A stretch of DNA of 64,000 bases from CAWKAV01 sp963847735 (GTDB taxonomy: Bacteria; Desulfobacterota; Desulfuromonadia; Desulfuromonadales; BM103): positions 186,001-250,000 of the forward strand of contig CAWKAV010000003.1 of assembly GCA_963847735.1 (NCBI GenBank), written 5' to 3'. Below the pieces are notes generated by a model that searched no databases, was not told the DNA's origin, and was given only the letters and a program-made list of their open reading frames with translations. A program made the position numbers and the translations under genes. The number at the start of each line of letters is the position of its first letter. Within the stretch, counting starts at the first letter, position 1. Shown one piece after another: positions 34,274-41,975 of this stretch.

Positions 34274-35026
34274 TCACTCCCTCCCTTGTCGCTTGTGGGC
34301 AACCCCCGCCGTTAACCAGTCATACCAGAGCTGCATGCCCTCGCCGCTATGGCAGGACATCTCCATGATGGTGATCTTCGGGTTGACCTGGCGCGCAAAG
34401 GATTTGCATTTTTCCAGATCAAAACGCAGGTAAGGCAAAAGATCGATCTTGTTGATCAGCATCAGGTCTGCAGCCTGGAACATTTGCGGATACTTGAGCG
34501 GCTTGTCTTCGCCCTCGGTGACGGACAGGACCGCCACCTTGTGGTCTTCGCCGAGGTCGAAGGCCGCCGGGCAGACCAGGTTGCCGACGTTCTCGATCAT
34601 CAGGATATCGGTCGCCTGCAGATCGAAACCTTCGACGCCGTGGCCGACCATGTGCGCATCGAGATGACAGCCGGCACCGGTGTTGATCTGCTTGACCGGC
34701 GCGCCGGTGGCGGCAATCCTGTCTGCATCGTTGCTGGTCTGCTGATCGCCTTCCAGTACGGCAAACTCGAATCGGCTGCCGAGGTCGGTCAGTGTGCGCT
34801 CCAGGATCGAAGTCTTGCCGGAACCAGGGGAGCTGACCAGATTCAGAACCAGGAGCTTTTCGGTGACAAAGAGCGTCCGGTTCAAGCCGGCCAGGCGGTT
34901 GTTCTTGGCCAGCAGATCCTCCTCGATGCGCAGCGTGCGTGAGGTCTTGCCCTCGTGATCATGATCATGGGCATGATGGTGGTGATGGTTGCCAGGTCCG
35001 GCACTGCAGCCGCAGTCGATGCACAT
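34274..35026 (-). CDS. hypB: hydrogenase nickel incorporation GTPase HypB
   Basis: A 250-residue GTPase delivering nickel. N-terminal MCIDCGC is the high-affinity nickel motif, followed by a His/Asp-rich segment (NHHHHHAHDHDHEG, about residues 13-26) that can store nickel. GTPase motifs: SSPGSGKTS (Walker A), ENVGNLVCP and INKIDLLPYL. The ATG at 35026 gives the standard N-terminus; it overlaps the hypA stop, so the genes are coupled. Confidence 0.95.
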   Translation of the reverse strand: MCIDCGCSAGPGNHHHHHAHDHDHEGKTSRTLRIEEDLLAKNNRLAGLNRTLFVTEKLLVLNLVSSPGSGKTSILERTLTDLGSRFEFAVLEGDQQTSNDADRIAATGAPVKQINTGAGCHLDAHMVGHGVEGFDLQATDILMIENVGNLVCPAAFDLGEDHKVAVLSVTEGEDKPLKYPQMFQAADLMLINKIDLLPYLRFDLEKCKSFARQVNPKITIMEMSCHSGEGMQLWYDWLTAGVAHKRQGRE

Positions 35027-35027
35027 A

Positions 35028-35369
35028 TCAGTCAATCTCCATCTCGGTAAATTTCATCTCCTGCCCCTGCACGGTTTCCAGCGCCAGGCATTCGCAGTGC
35101 GGGCAGGTATAGGACAGGGTGGTCAGTTCCGACTCCTTGTGGCACTCAAGGCAGCGTCCGCGACCGGCAATGTGACGTATCTCCAGGCGGGCACCCTCGG
35201 CCATGGTGCCCTTGCTGCAGACATCAAAGGCGAACTCCATGGCGTCGGCGAGGACGCCGGACAGCGCACCGATTTCCACGGTGATGCTGCGGATTGCCTC
35301 TGCGTTCTCGCGCCGGGCGTGTTCCACGGCAAGTTCAACAATGCCTTGGGTCAAACTGAGTTCATGCAA
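35028..35369 (-). CDS. hypA: hydrogenase nickel metallochaperone HypA
   Basis: A 113-residue HypA. MHELSLTQGIVEL gives His2, the nickel-binding residue. The zinc site is formed by CLECHKESELTTLSYTCPHC (two CxxC pairs, about residues 73-95). First gene of hypABCDE, preceded by a hairpin and a promoter-like sequence. No hypF and no hydrogenase subunits are in the window. Confidence 0.95.
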   Translation of the reverse strand: MHELSLTQGIVELAVEHARRENAEAIRSITVEIGALSGVLADAMEFAFDVCSKGTMAEGARLEIRHIAGRGRCLECHKESELTTLSYTCPHCECLALETVQGQEMKFTEMEID

Positions 35370-35387
35370 GGGCCTCTTGCTCCTGAC

Positions 35388-35449
35388 AAAAAAGTCCGGG
35401 AATCCCGGACCGCCTCCACACTATAGTGGTTGTAGAGTGTAAAAATCAA
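35388..35449 (-). promoter_or_regulatory. promoter-like sequence and intrinsic-terminator hairpin before hypA
   Basis: On the minus strand, TTGATT (35444-35449) and TATAGT (35420-35425) are 18 bases apart, a fair sigma-70 promoter. Directly downstream lies GTCCGGG-ATT-CCCGGAC (35394-35410) followed by six T (35388-35393), a textbook intrinsic terminator ending 19 bases before hypA. Either the hairpin ends an upstream transcript and hypA has another start, or it lies at the very 5' end of the hyp message. Confidence 0.6.
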
Positions 35450-35761
35450 GAATTCAGCGGCAGCCAATACTGCCCAGGTTGGCCAGGGAGACCATCATGT
35501 TCAAGTCGACATCATGGTCGTTACCCTGTAGCTGCCGAGGCACGGTCAGGAGATGTCATCTTTTGAACCATCAAGGTTCGGAAGGTGTTCGTTGTCTCCT
35601 CATTTGTTTCAGTTTGAGGCGACAACTAAGCTGACACAGGGGGGCTCAAGCGTGGCGATATATCAGAAAAGCCCCCGATCTTTGAGTCGAGGGCTTTTGG
35701 TCTCTGATTGGTGGCATTAAGTGTGTGGCTTAATAGCGCAATAAAAAACTCGTTTTAAGCC
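35450..35761. other. intergenic region upstream of hypA
   Basis: 312 bases without a recognised gene. The minus strand contains a start-less open stretch of about 33 codons ending at about 35456 (ending GSIGCR) that may be the tail of a decayed gene; its family is not recognised. The terminator at 35667-35698 is at the far end. Confidence 0.4.
35667..35698. terminator. bidirectional terminator
   Basis: AAAAGCCC...CGA / TCG...GGGCTTTT hairpin with A/T runs on both sides. It lies downstream of the CheY-PilZ gene on the minus strand. Confidence 0.7.
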
Positions 35762-36466
35762 TCAAGGCGATGGCTCGTGTCTTACCCAAGCCTGTATGCT
35801 AAGGATGTCCAGTTTCTTTATGTCGACAAATTCGATACCCATCCCCGACGTTGCATACTTTTTGAAATTATCTTTTCTGTTAACCCAGGCTACTCGCCCC
35901 TTACATCTTATCGGTGCCTTCTCGTGGCTAAGTCGAAATTCAAGTTGAAGTTCAGAGCCCGCTGAAGAAAACTCTTCTGTTTCTAAAAATACACCACCCA
36001 CAGAGATATCAAGCAGAGTTCCCAAGGATATTTCTGATTCTGTCTTCCCAAACCTTGCCGGCATCTTGATAGTAGATCTTTTGCCTGACCATCCTGGAAA
36101 ATTTAAATATTTTTTGCATAGTTGGAGAACATTTTCTCTTGTCAATGGTTTGTGAATAACTTCCTCACAGCCCGCCGACAGGCATCTCTCTATATCTTTA
36201 GGATAGTTGCTGCTTGTCATCATGATAACGGGTGTAGATTGCATGCTTATGCCACTTTTTATCTGTCTGCAGGCTTCATCGCCGTCTCCACCCGACATGT
36301 ACAGATCCATCAGAATCAGGTCCGTCTTAGTCGTTTTTGCAATTTCTACTGCTTCAGGGCCGTTTTGTGCTATCAAAATATCAACTTGCTCACGTCGGAA
36401 AAGATCTTTAGCCAATCTGACAAACAAGGGTGTGTCGTCTGCTATCAAAATAGTTTTCGAATACAT
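35762..36466 (-). CDS. response regulator with PilZ-like output domain
   Basis: A 234-residue two-domain protein. Receiver: acidic pair at residues 10-11 (IADDTP), phospho-Asp54 (LILMDLYMSGGDG), Lys in VIHKPLT near 103. After a short linker, a PilZ-type domain (about 135-230) carries DISVGGVFLETEEF and RVAWVNRKDN, close to the form common in myxobacteria and Desulfuromonadales. The usual PilZ Arg-rich motif is weak (KRSTIKMPARF), so c-di-GMP binding is uncertain. Neither the ATG at 36466 nor one eight codons upstream has a clear ribosome-binding site. No partner kinase adjacent. Confidence 0.82.
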   Translation of the reverse strand: MYSKTILIADDTPLFVRLAKDLFRREQVDILIAQNGPEAVEIAKTTKTDLILMDLYMSGGDGDEACRQIKSGISMQSTPVIMMTSSNYPKDIERCLSAGCEEVIHKPLTRENVLQLCKKYLNFPGWSGKRSTIKMPARFGKTESEISLGTLLDISVGGVFLETEEFSSAGSELQLEFRLSHEKAPIRCKGRVAWVNRKDNFKKYATSGMGIEFVDIKKLDILSIQAWVRHEPSP

Positions 36467-36772
36467 GGAAAGGATGTTTTTTGTATACATGGGGCAATCC
36501 AATTTCGGGAAACAAAAAAAACGCCAGTCAGCATCATGCCGACAACAGCGGTTATCGAGTGTAGTGTTTATGTTCTTGCGTGCTCATTATTCCTCACATG
36601 GGATACATTGAATCAAGACGAAACCAAGTTACACCATGAGCACAACAAGGTAAAGATTTGAGTTATATCAAGATGTCCATATTGCTTCGGGGTGTTCAGA
36701 TCGGCAACTCATCGTAATTCTTACAGAGCACTTTCAACAATACCTTGTTTTTTTAAACATAAGCCATAAGAT
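36467..36772. other. intergenic region between two PilZ genes
   Basis: 306 AT-rich bases with no supported gene; it must contain the promoter of the response regulator gene. Open frames on the plus strand here are antisense to the regulator and were discarded. Confidence 0.5.
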
Positions 36773-37285
36773 TCAAAGATTGAAATCTTTACTTTCCCCG
36801 TTGACATTCAATTGATCGAAACATACTCGACAAATCCCATGGCTTCTTGTGCCGACAGGGCCCCTACATTCACCTAAATCGGCGTTACACCAGGCACAAG
36901 TCAAAGCCATTTTCGACTCTTCATCGTATTTATATATAAAACTTGATAAAGCAATTAAGTCTTCGCGCAAAAGATCTACAAATTGCATGCCTACGCCAGA
37001 AGGCAAGTTAGGTTTACGTGGTTCTATGTCATAATTGGTCCATGCGACTCTCGCATTGCAATTGACTGCCTTCTCTTGTTCCTGGCCTGGCAGGGGAAAT
37101 GACACCTTTAAGGGTTCATCAAGATCTAATGGGACGTTTGTTTTTAGGTAAAGTCCCCCAACGCTTAAATTATCACTCAGGCTGGAAAGGATAGTTTCCT
37201 GACATGGCCCGTAATGTACAATCGTCTCTATTTTAATACGATTACGGAAAGATTTTGTAACTGGTGTTCCGCTGTTTTCTGTCAT
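36773..37285 (-). CDS. PilZ domain protein with C-terminal Cys cluster
   Basis: A 170-residue protein. The PilZ domain (about residues 10-130) shows FRNRIKIETIVHYG, LSDNLSVGGLYLKT (D/NxSxxG motif) and ARVAWTNYD. The C-terminal 45 residues carry five Cys and a His in CAWCNADLGECRG and HGICRVC, a pattern able to bind zinc. The ATG at 37285 is chosen; GTG two codons earlier is less well spaced. Domain order PilZ plus Cys tail recurs in the UGA-containing PilZ gene at 57634. Confidence 0.8.
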   Translation of the reverse strand: MTENSGTPVTKSFRNRIKIETIVHYGPCQETILSSLSDNLSVGGLYLKTNVPLDLDEPLKVSFPLPGQEQEKAVNCNARVAWTNYDIEPRKPNLPSGVGMQFVDLLREDLIALSSFIYKYDEESKMALTCAWCNADLGECRGPVGTRSHGICRVCFDQLNVNGESKDFNL

Positions 37286-37747
37286 CGGCACCTAACCCGA
37301 GAAATACTGATCTTAAGGAAAAACCAACCAAGCCGACACATCATAGCAAATGCATCTCAAAATATTGTCACAATGCCTCTTGCAATGACCCCCTGGTTAA
37401 TTGGCATGTCTCTTATTGATTATACGGTGTTGCTTTAATGAACCCAGTTGGCACAAAGTCAAAAAATTTACGGCCGCTGAACTCTAACAAGAATTGATTA
37501 GGTTGAGGGGGGTGACCAGTCTCAGCTTTATTTCTAATTTTTCACAAAAGCCGACCATCAATTTTTATTCTGAAAAGAAGGTCTTCATCTCGGCAGAGCT
37601 GAGTTCTCGGACAGTCCGTCCAGATAGCGAGTGGCGATTATTCCGGTGGCGATTCAGTGAAAATGGCCCATCCAGAGAGGACGGGCCATTCGGTACCTTA
37701 TGATGCCAACTTCACGTAAAAGCTCATAACAGCTCTTGACCAGAAAA
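37286..37747. other. intergenic region, AT-rich
   Basis: 462 bases without a supported gene. The only distinct element is the hairpin at 37662-37690. Lower GC than the flanks is visible; plus-strand frames here lack ribosome-binding sites. Confidence 0.5.
37662..37690 (-). terminator. hairpin after the selenoperoxiredoxin gene
   Basis: AATGGCCC-A-TCC and GGA-C-GGGCCATT arms around AGAGA, located 58 bases past the peroxiredoxin stop. A stable stem with modest T-rich flank (TTTTCACTG on the minus strand). Confidence 0.6.
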
Positions 37748-38365
37748 CTATTCGTGCAGTGCTTCGTAGACTCTTCCCACCATGTCGGGAGATGGTTTAA
37801 GGGTTTTGTCTCCTTCTTCCTGCCATTTTGATGGGCAACCTTCATCTGTTTTTTTCGCGAGATAGAGGTTCGCTTTAAATTTACGCATCAACTCGTCTAT
37901 GTTCCGGCCCATGTTGTAAAAGTTGATCTCGGAGTTCATTAATATCCCTGCCGGGTTAATGATAAATGTGCCTCTCAGGGCAAGGCCTGAAGAGTCATCA
38001 TACACGCCGAACATACGGGCCAGGTTTCCGGTTGGGTCCGCTCCCATGGAATATTTCACCTCGGCGAGTTCTTTTTCATGGCGCTGCCACGCCAGGTGCA
38101 CATACTGCGTATCGGTGCTGACGGTAACAATATCAGCTCCCATTTTGCTAAAGCGTGCGTGCTGCTCTGACAGAGCGGCAAATTCGGTCGCTCAGACAAA
38201 GGTAAAGTCAGCCGGATAAAAAAACAGGATGGTCCATTTTCCGGCATTTTTCTGACCGGCAAGACTGATCTTGCCGAAATTCTTTAACGATGGCTCATAA
38301 GTAACAATCTCAAAATCTGGAACCTGATGACCCAATTTAAGATGACTTTCGCAACAATCACTCAT
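37748..38365 (-). CDS. prxU: selenocysteine-containing peroxiredoxin (AhpC/Prx1 type)
   Basis: A 205-residue typical 2-Cys peroxiredoxin in which an in-frame TGA (38192-38194, residue 58) replaces the peroxidatic Cys: FYPADFTFV-U-ATEF. The reading frame is open and conserved on both sides (LKLGHQVPDFEIV before, ADIVTVSTDTQYVHLAW after), and AAAGGAGGT precedes the ATG at 38365. A hairpin GCTCT-GTC-AGAGC starts 15 bases after the TGA (38164-38176), suitably placed for a bacterial SECIS element. The resolving Cys is kept in GCPSKW. It should reduce H2O2 and organic peroxides using thioredoxin. Annotation from the internal Met (38143) would lose the active site. Confidence 0.92.
38164..38176 (-). 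promoter_or_regulatory. SECIS-like hairpin of prxU
   Basis: Five-pair stem GCTCT/AGAGC with loop GTC, beginning 15 bases after the UGA codon. A G is first in the loop and the loop is about 20 bases from UGA, as in bacterial SECIS elements recognised by SelB. Confidence 0.65.
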
Positions 38366-38656
38366 CACCAATACCTCCTTTAAGTTTGCAATTGGTTTCC
38401 TTAACCCTGATCAGTAAGGTCAGCTTAACTCGGTATGGAATATTGTCAACGTTCTGCATCGTCCTCCATGACACGGACCCGCCCCGAATTTTGCACAAAG
38501 TGTTTTTCTCCGCCGGGTAGTGAGCGGGTATTTATGTTGGATGAGTTGTCAAAACGTATCGGTTGGCGCTACATTCAGAGAAGCGAAGAGCTTTGGCTTC
38601 CCAAACATCATATGGCATGATCTTGGGAGCTTAGCCTTACGGAAAGGCCAAATTCT

Positions 38657-39055
38657 CTATGAACGAACAATCACCATTTTCGCTTCCGCGCTTGCTAAAA
38701 CCACGGTTCCCATGGTGAGCTGTGCCTCGATTAGCACGGCTCTCCGTACCCTTTTTATCACCTGTGCGCTCACGGTCACCTCTTGTTCCACAGGCGCCGG
38801 TTTGTGAAAGCGAGTTTTCAGTTCACCCGTCACCACTGGGTCACCTACGGTCATGCCGGCATAAGCACAAACCTCGTCGAGCAGGGAAGAAATAATACCT
38901 CCATGAGCCATCCCCTTCCACCCCTGGTATTTCGCCGGGATCACGAGCGTGCACGACGCACTTTGCGCCTTCCGATTGACTACTATTGTAGCTTGCAACC
39001 CATCAGGGTTACTGTGTCCGCAAATGAAACAGTATTGATTGTCGGAAAAACTCAT
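38657..39055 (-). CDS. PaaI-family thioesterase
   Basis: A 132-residue single hotdog domain. GMAHGGIISSLLDEVCAYAG (about residues 49-68) is the catalytic HGG motif with Asp in the following helix. N-terminal CFICGHSNPDGLQ resembles the Cys-containing lead seen in some acyl-CoA thioesterases. It probably hydrolyses acyl- or aryl-CoA; substrate unknown. Next to a LysE exporter gene on the same strand, with 33 bases between. Confidence 0.85.
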   Translation of the reverse strand: MSFSDNQYCFICGHSNPDGLQATIVVNRKAQSASCTLVIPAKYQGWKGMAHGGIISSLLDEVCAYAGMTVGDPVVTGELKTRFHKPAPVEQEVTVSAQVIKRVRRAVLIEAQLTMGTVVLASAEAKMVIVRS

Positions 39056-39088
39056 TTGTCGTCCTTATAAACTCGGATTTGTGGGAGG

Positions 39089-39706
39089 CTACGTCTTGGA
39101 GGCAAGAACGGAGCCTGTCGCAATCAGGGCGCTACCAGAAGAAAAATTCATCCATCGTTGGGAGTTGGAATCTTGAAAGAGGGTTCTTGCTTTTGATGCA
39201 GTATACGCATAAGCAAGCATTGTCAAACTCAGGACGAGAGTGACCGCCGTTGCTATCACTGTAATATCAAAACCTGTTAATGCGGTAAGGTCAACAAATG
39301 TTGGCAAAAAACCAAGATAGAATAATATGACTTTAGGGTTCCCAAGAGTTATAAACAGGCCTGCCATAAAATTCGATTTCCATGAAAAGTCTTCTTCAGC
39401 TGCTTTTATTTGAGTCTTCTCCGGTTTTGAAAGCCACAATTTAATTCCCAGAAAAATCAAATATACAGCACCTGTATACTTGATAACGACAAGCAGCACG
39501 TGCAGGTTTTCGGAAACCATTGCTAGCCCGTAAATAGCAAACAGGAGAAAGATTAAATCCCCTGTGATAATCCCCAAGACAACAGAAGCAGAAGGCTTTA
39601 GGCCTGACGCCAAGGCTCTTGCAATCGTAGCAAAGACTCCAGGGCCAGATGTTATAGCTAAAAGCAGCATTGCTCCTGCTAAAGCTAGTGTTGAAGCAAG
39701 CGTCAT
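39089..39706 (-). CDS. LysE-family exporter
   Basis: A 205-residue inner-membrane protein with five or six helices of the LysE/RhtB family: LLAITSGPGVFATIARALASG at the N-terminus and GLFITLGNPKVILFYLGFLPTF in the middle, both characteristic. Such proteins export amino acids or related compounds. Substrate cannot be deduced. Adjacent to the PaaI thioesterase. Confidence 0.88.
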   Translation of the reverse strand: MTLASTLALAGAMLLLAITSGPGVFATIARALASGLKPSASVVLGIITGDLIFLLFAIYGLAMVSENLHVLLVVIKYTGAVYLIFLGIKLWLSKPEKTQIKAAEEDFSWKSNFMAGLFITLGNPKVILFYLGFLPTFVDLTALTGFDITVIATAVTLVLSLTMLAYAYTASKARTLFQDSNSQRWMNFSSGSALIATGSVLASKT

Positions 39707-40166
39707 TTCTTAAAACCTCAACAAAGAAGACGTCGCCAATGTAACCAAAGAACGCTGGTCGGTCAATTCTGACAGGGTTCCAAAAGTTGTGTTAGTGAAT
39801 TTCAGAAGGCAATTCTGGCAATTCGGCCTATTTGTTAGAAATTCTGAATAACAGTATTGGCCGACCGATTGCAAACAAGACAGACTGAGGACACTTTATC
39901 TTGCCCTATTTATGTTTTATGACCATTGCTGTGAAGCAGCGACACGACCGAGATTATTCAAGTTGATTGTTTTCTATGAAATTGCTGCTGTGATATTCTT
40001 ACTCGACCAATTGACTGCGCAGCCACACAAACCGAGTATTGGTTCCCCGCTGGGAGCCTGCGACGGACATCATGTCCATGTCGCCAAGAATCCATCCTGT
40101 GCGGATCTCTTGTTTCAGGGGCTGAAGACAATAACGTAAGGAAGGATGAAAAGGAGGGCTAGGAAA
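39707..40166. other. intergenic region between divergent lysE-like and SDR genes
   Basis: 460 bases with no convincing gene. A plus-strand frame at 39912-40139 encodes a mildly hydrophobic peptide but has no ribosome-binding site. Both flanking promoters must lie here; no clear promoter was recognised. Confidence 0.45.
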
Positions 40167-40910
40167 ATGGTTAAAACAATTTTGATTACCGGCGCAACCT
40201 CGGGTTTTGGTGCCGCCAGCGCACGACGCTTTGCTGCTGGGGATTGGCAGCTGATCCTCACTGGTCGTCGAGCAGAACGTCTGGAACAGTTACAGGACGA
40301 ACTGGGCAGTTCGGTTCGTACAATCATTTCACTTGATGTCCGAGATCGGCAGCAGGTGTTCGAAAAACTCGGGAATCTGCAGGATGTTGATCTATTGCTG
40401 AACAATGCCGGACTGGCCCTGGGGTTGGAGCCAGCCTGGGATGTCAACCTTGACGATTGGGACACGATGGTCGATACCAACATCAAGGGGCTGATGTATT
40501 GCACGCGCACCCTCTTGCCGCAAATGGTCGCGCGCAACAGTGGCCATATCATCAACATCAGCTCAACCGCCGGCAGGTGGCCCTACCCCGGTGGCAACGC
40601 CTACGGAGCCAGCAAGGCCTTTGTACAGCAATTCACACGCAACCTGCGCGCTGACCTGATCGGCAAAAATGTGCGGGTTACCGATATTGCCCCGGGCATG
40701 TCCAAGAGTGAGTTTTCCGATGTCCGCTTCAAAGGGGATGTCGAGAGAGCAGAAAAGGTTTATGCGGGGACAGAGTACATGCAGCCAGAGGACATCGCAG
40801 AAATGGTGTGGTGGGTAGCCAATTTGCCGGCTCACGTGAACATAAACTTCCTGGAAGCAATGCCGATCACTCAGTCCTGGGGGCCGTTAGCAACCCATCG
40901 TAAGAAATGA
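40167..40910 (+). CDS. short-chain dehydrogenase/reductase (YdfG-like)
   Basis: A 247-residue classical SDR. NADP-binding TGATSGFG (about residues 8-15), NNAG near 82, catalytic Ser in NISSTAGRW and YGASK near 150. Sequence order and the WVANLPAHVNINFLEAMP segment resemble YdfG, an NADP-dependent 3-hydroxy acid dehydrogenase acting on serine and related compounds. AAGGAGGG before the ATG at 40167 decides the start over one seven codons upstream. Confidence 0.88.
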   Translation: MVKTILITGATSGFGAASARRFAAGDWQLILTGRRAERLEQLQDELGSSVRTIISLDVRDRQQVFEKLGNLQDVDLLLNNAGLALGLEPAWDVNLDDWDTMVDTNIKGLMYCTRTLLPQMVARNSGHIINISSTAGRWPYPGGNAYGASKAFVQQFTRNLRADLIGKNVRVTDIAPGMSKSEFSDVRFKGDVERAEKVYAGTEYMQPEDIAEMVWWVANLPAHVNINFLEAMPITQSWGPLATHRKK

Positions 40911-41014
40911 GGTGCAATCATAACGGCTGTATGAAAAGTTCCTGTGCATCAAATGAGATATTACGACACACCGTTTAAAATCGATGGCCAAGGCCGACCG
41001 TGGTGTCCGGTGTT

Positions 41015-41245
41015 TTATTCCACATGGTGCTTAGGGGTCAGGGCATTGATGGTCATTGTAATGCTGTGAACACCAAGTCTGACCAGGCGGTCGAGGTGCT
41101 CGATCAACAGCAGGCTGTTGGTGGAAAAACATAGAGGCATGTCAGGAAAAATTTCTCTTACCAGTTTGAAAGTCTCGAATGTCTTTGGGGTTGGCCAGAG
41201 AAAAGCTCCGTTGAGCGATTGCTCCCGGGGCTTCGTTGCTGACAA
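41015..41245 (-). pseudogene. NifB-like radical SAM gene fragment
   Basis: About 60 codons read FLWPTPKTFETFKLVREIF, then PDMPLCFSTNSLLLIEHL, LVRLGVHSITMTINALTP, matching the middle of NifB (FeMo-cofactor biosynthesis) after its GDPLANP block. The LANPK block itself is visible in a different frame just upstream, so there is at least one frameshift besides the missing ends, including the radical SAM Cys motif. The 5' side is cut by a hairpin repeat. Non-functional remnant. Confidence 0.6.
41203..41239. repeat. hairpin repeat, copy 1
   Basis: AAGCTCCG-TTGAGCGATTGCTC-CCGGGGCTT followed by CGTTGC. Forms a stem with one mismatch region. Almost identical to 41800-41836, 597 bases away in the same orientation. 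Confidence 0.65.
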
Positions 41246-41799
41246 AGTTTAATTTTGCTTCTTTGATTGAGAATGAGAGCAACAGATCGATAATCTGTTG
41301 CTCTTTGTCTTTGTTCAAAAACAAAAGCAGAATCGGCGGGTCTCGGCCCGCCTGCCGACATACTTTTGCCCGGCAGCAAAAGTAGGCAAAAGTGCCTTCT
41401 CCTGGCGGAGGGCATATTCCTTCGCCTGATTTCAGTGGTTTCTATGGGGTCGCTGAATAGGGAATCCGGCCCTGTTCAGGGGGCCTCTCTTTAGTGCTTT
41501 CTTGCGGCAAGAAGAGTAACAAAACCGAATATTCAAAATGTTACTGCGGGAGAGGACCTCAAAGGGCCTCGTCAACTACGGGGGATCTGTAGACAGGTTA
41601 TCGACAGTCATCTCTAAATTGATGTTGCCGTGATATCGAATCAGACATGCCAAGCGCAGCGCTAAGTTTTCTTTTGCTTCGTTTTCTTTGTCGCCACAAA
41701 GAAAATGACGTTGCTGTCGGGCAACCCCGATGGTTTTGCGTTAGTTTTTGAGTGAAGTTCTACAAAAAGATCAACAGGTTGAGGTTTGTCAACAGTCTG

Positions 41800-41836
41800 A
41801 AGCCCCGTTGAGTGATTGCTCACGGGGCTTCGTTGC
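41800..41836. repeat. hairpin repeat, copy 2
   Basis: GAAGCCCCG-T-TGAG-TGATTG-CTCA-CGGGGCTTC, a nearly perfect stem with one bulged base; could act as a terminator. Pair of the copy at 41203-41239. Confidence 0.65.
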
Positions 41837-41975
41837 CTTGGTCAATGGGCATGGTCTTTGTCCTGCATTGTCATACGCAACATGATTTTCTGTCCACAAT
41901 CTAATCGATATATTGCCGAGCAGCAACTCTCTGAAACCAACTTTTGCACTCACCAGATCACGATGTTGACCCCGC

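Larger units (their letters stand above)
40911..41975. repeat. gene-poor region with hairpin repeats
   Basis: About 1.06 kb with no intact gene. Contents: a NifB-like remnant (41015-41245); two near-identical copies of a terminator-like repeat (41203-41239 and 41800-41836, core TTGAG-GATTGCTC-CGGGGCTTCGTTGC with a few differences); a perfect inverted repeat TACTTTTGC...GCAAAAGTA (41361-41384); and another, TTTTCTTTGT...ACAAAGAAAA (41682-41705). The accumulation of hairpins and debris marks a site of past insertions and deletions. Confidence 0.6.

Noticed and set aside
37748..38143. Peroxiredoxin starting at an internal Met
   Set aside because: This start would omit the active site; the upstream frame, ribosome-binding site and UGA/hairpin support the longer selenoprotein.
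39912..40139. Plus-strand frame with a hydrophobic stretch
   Set aside because: No ribosome-binding site and no family; probably chance.
41203..41836. Hairpin repeats as integron attC sites
   Set aside because: The paired R-box ends expected of attC were not found and no integrase or cassette gene is present.
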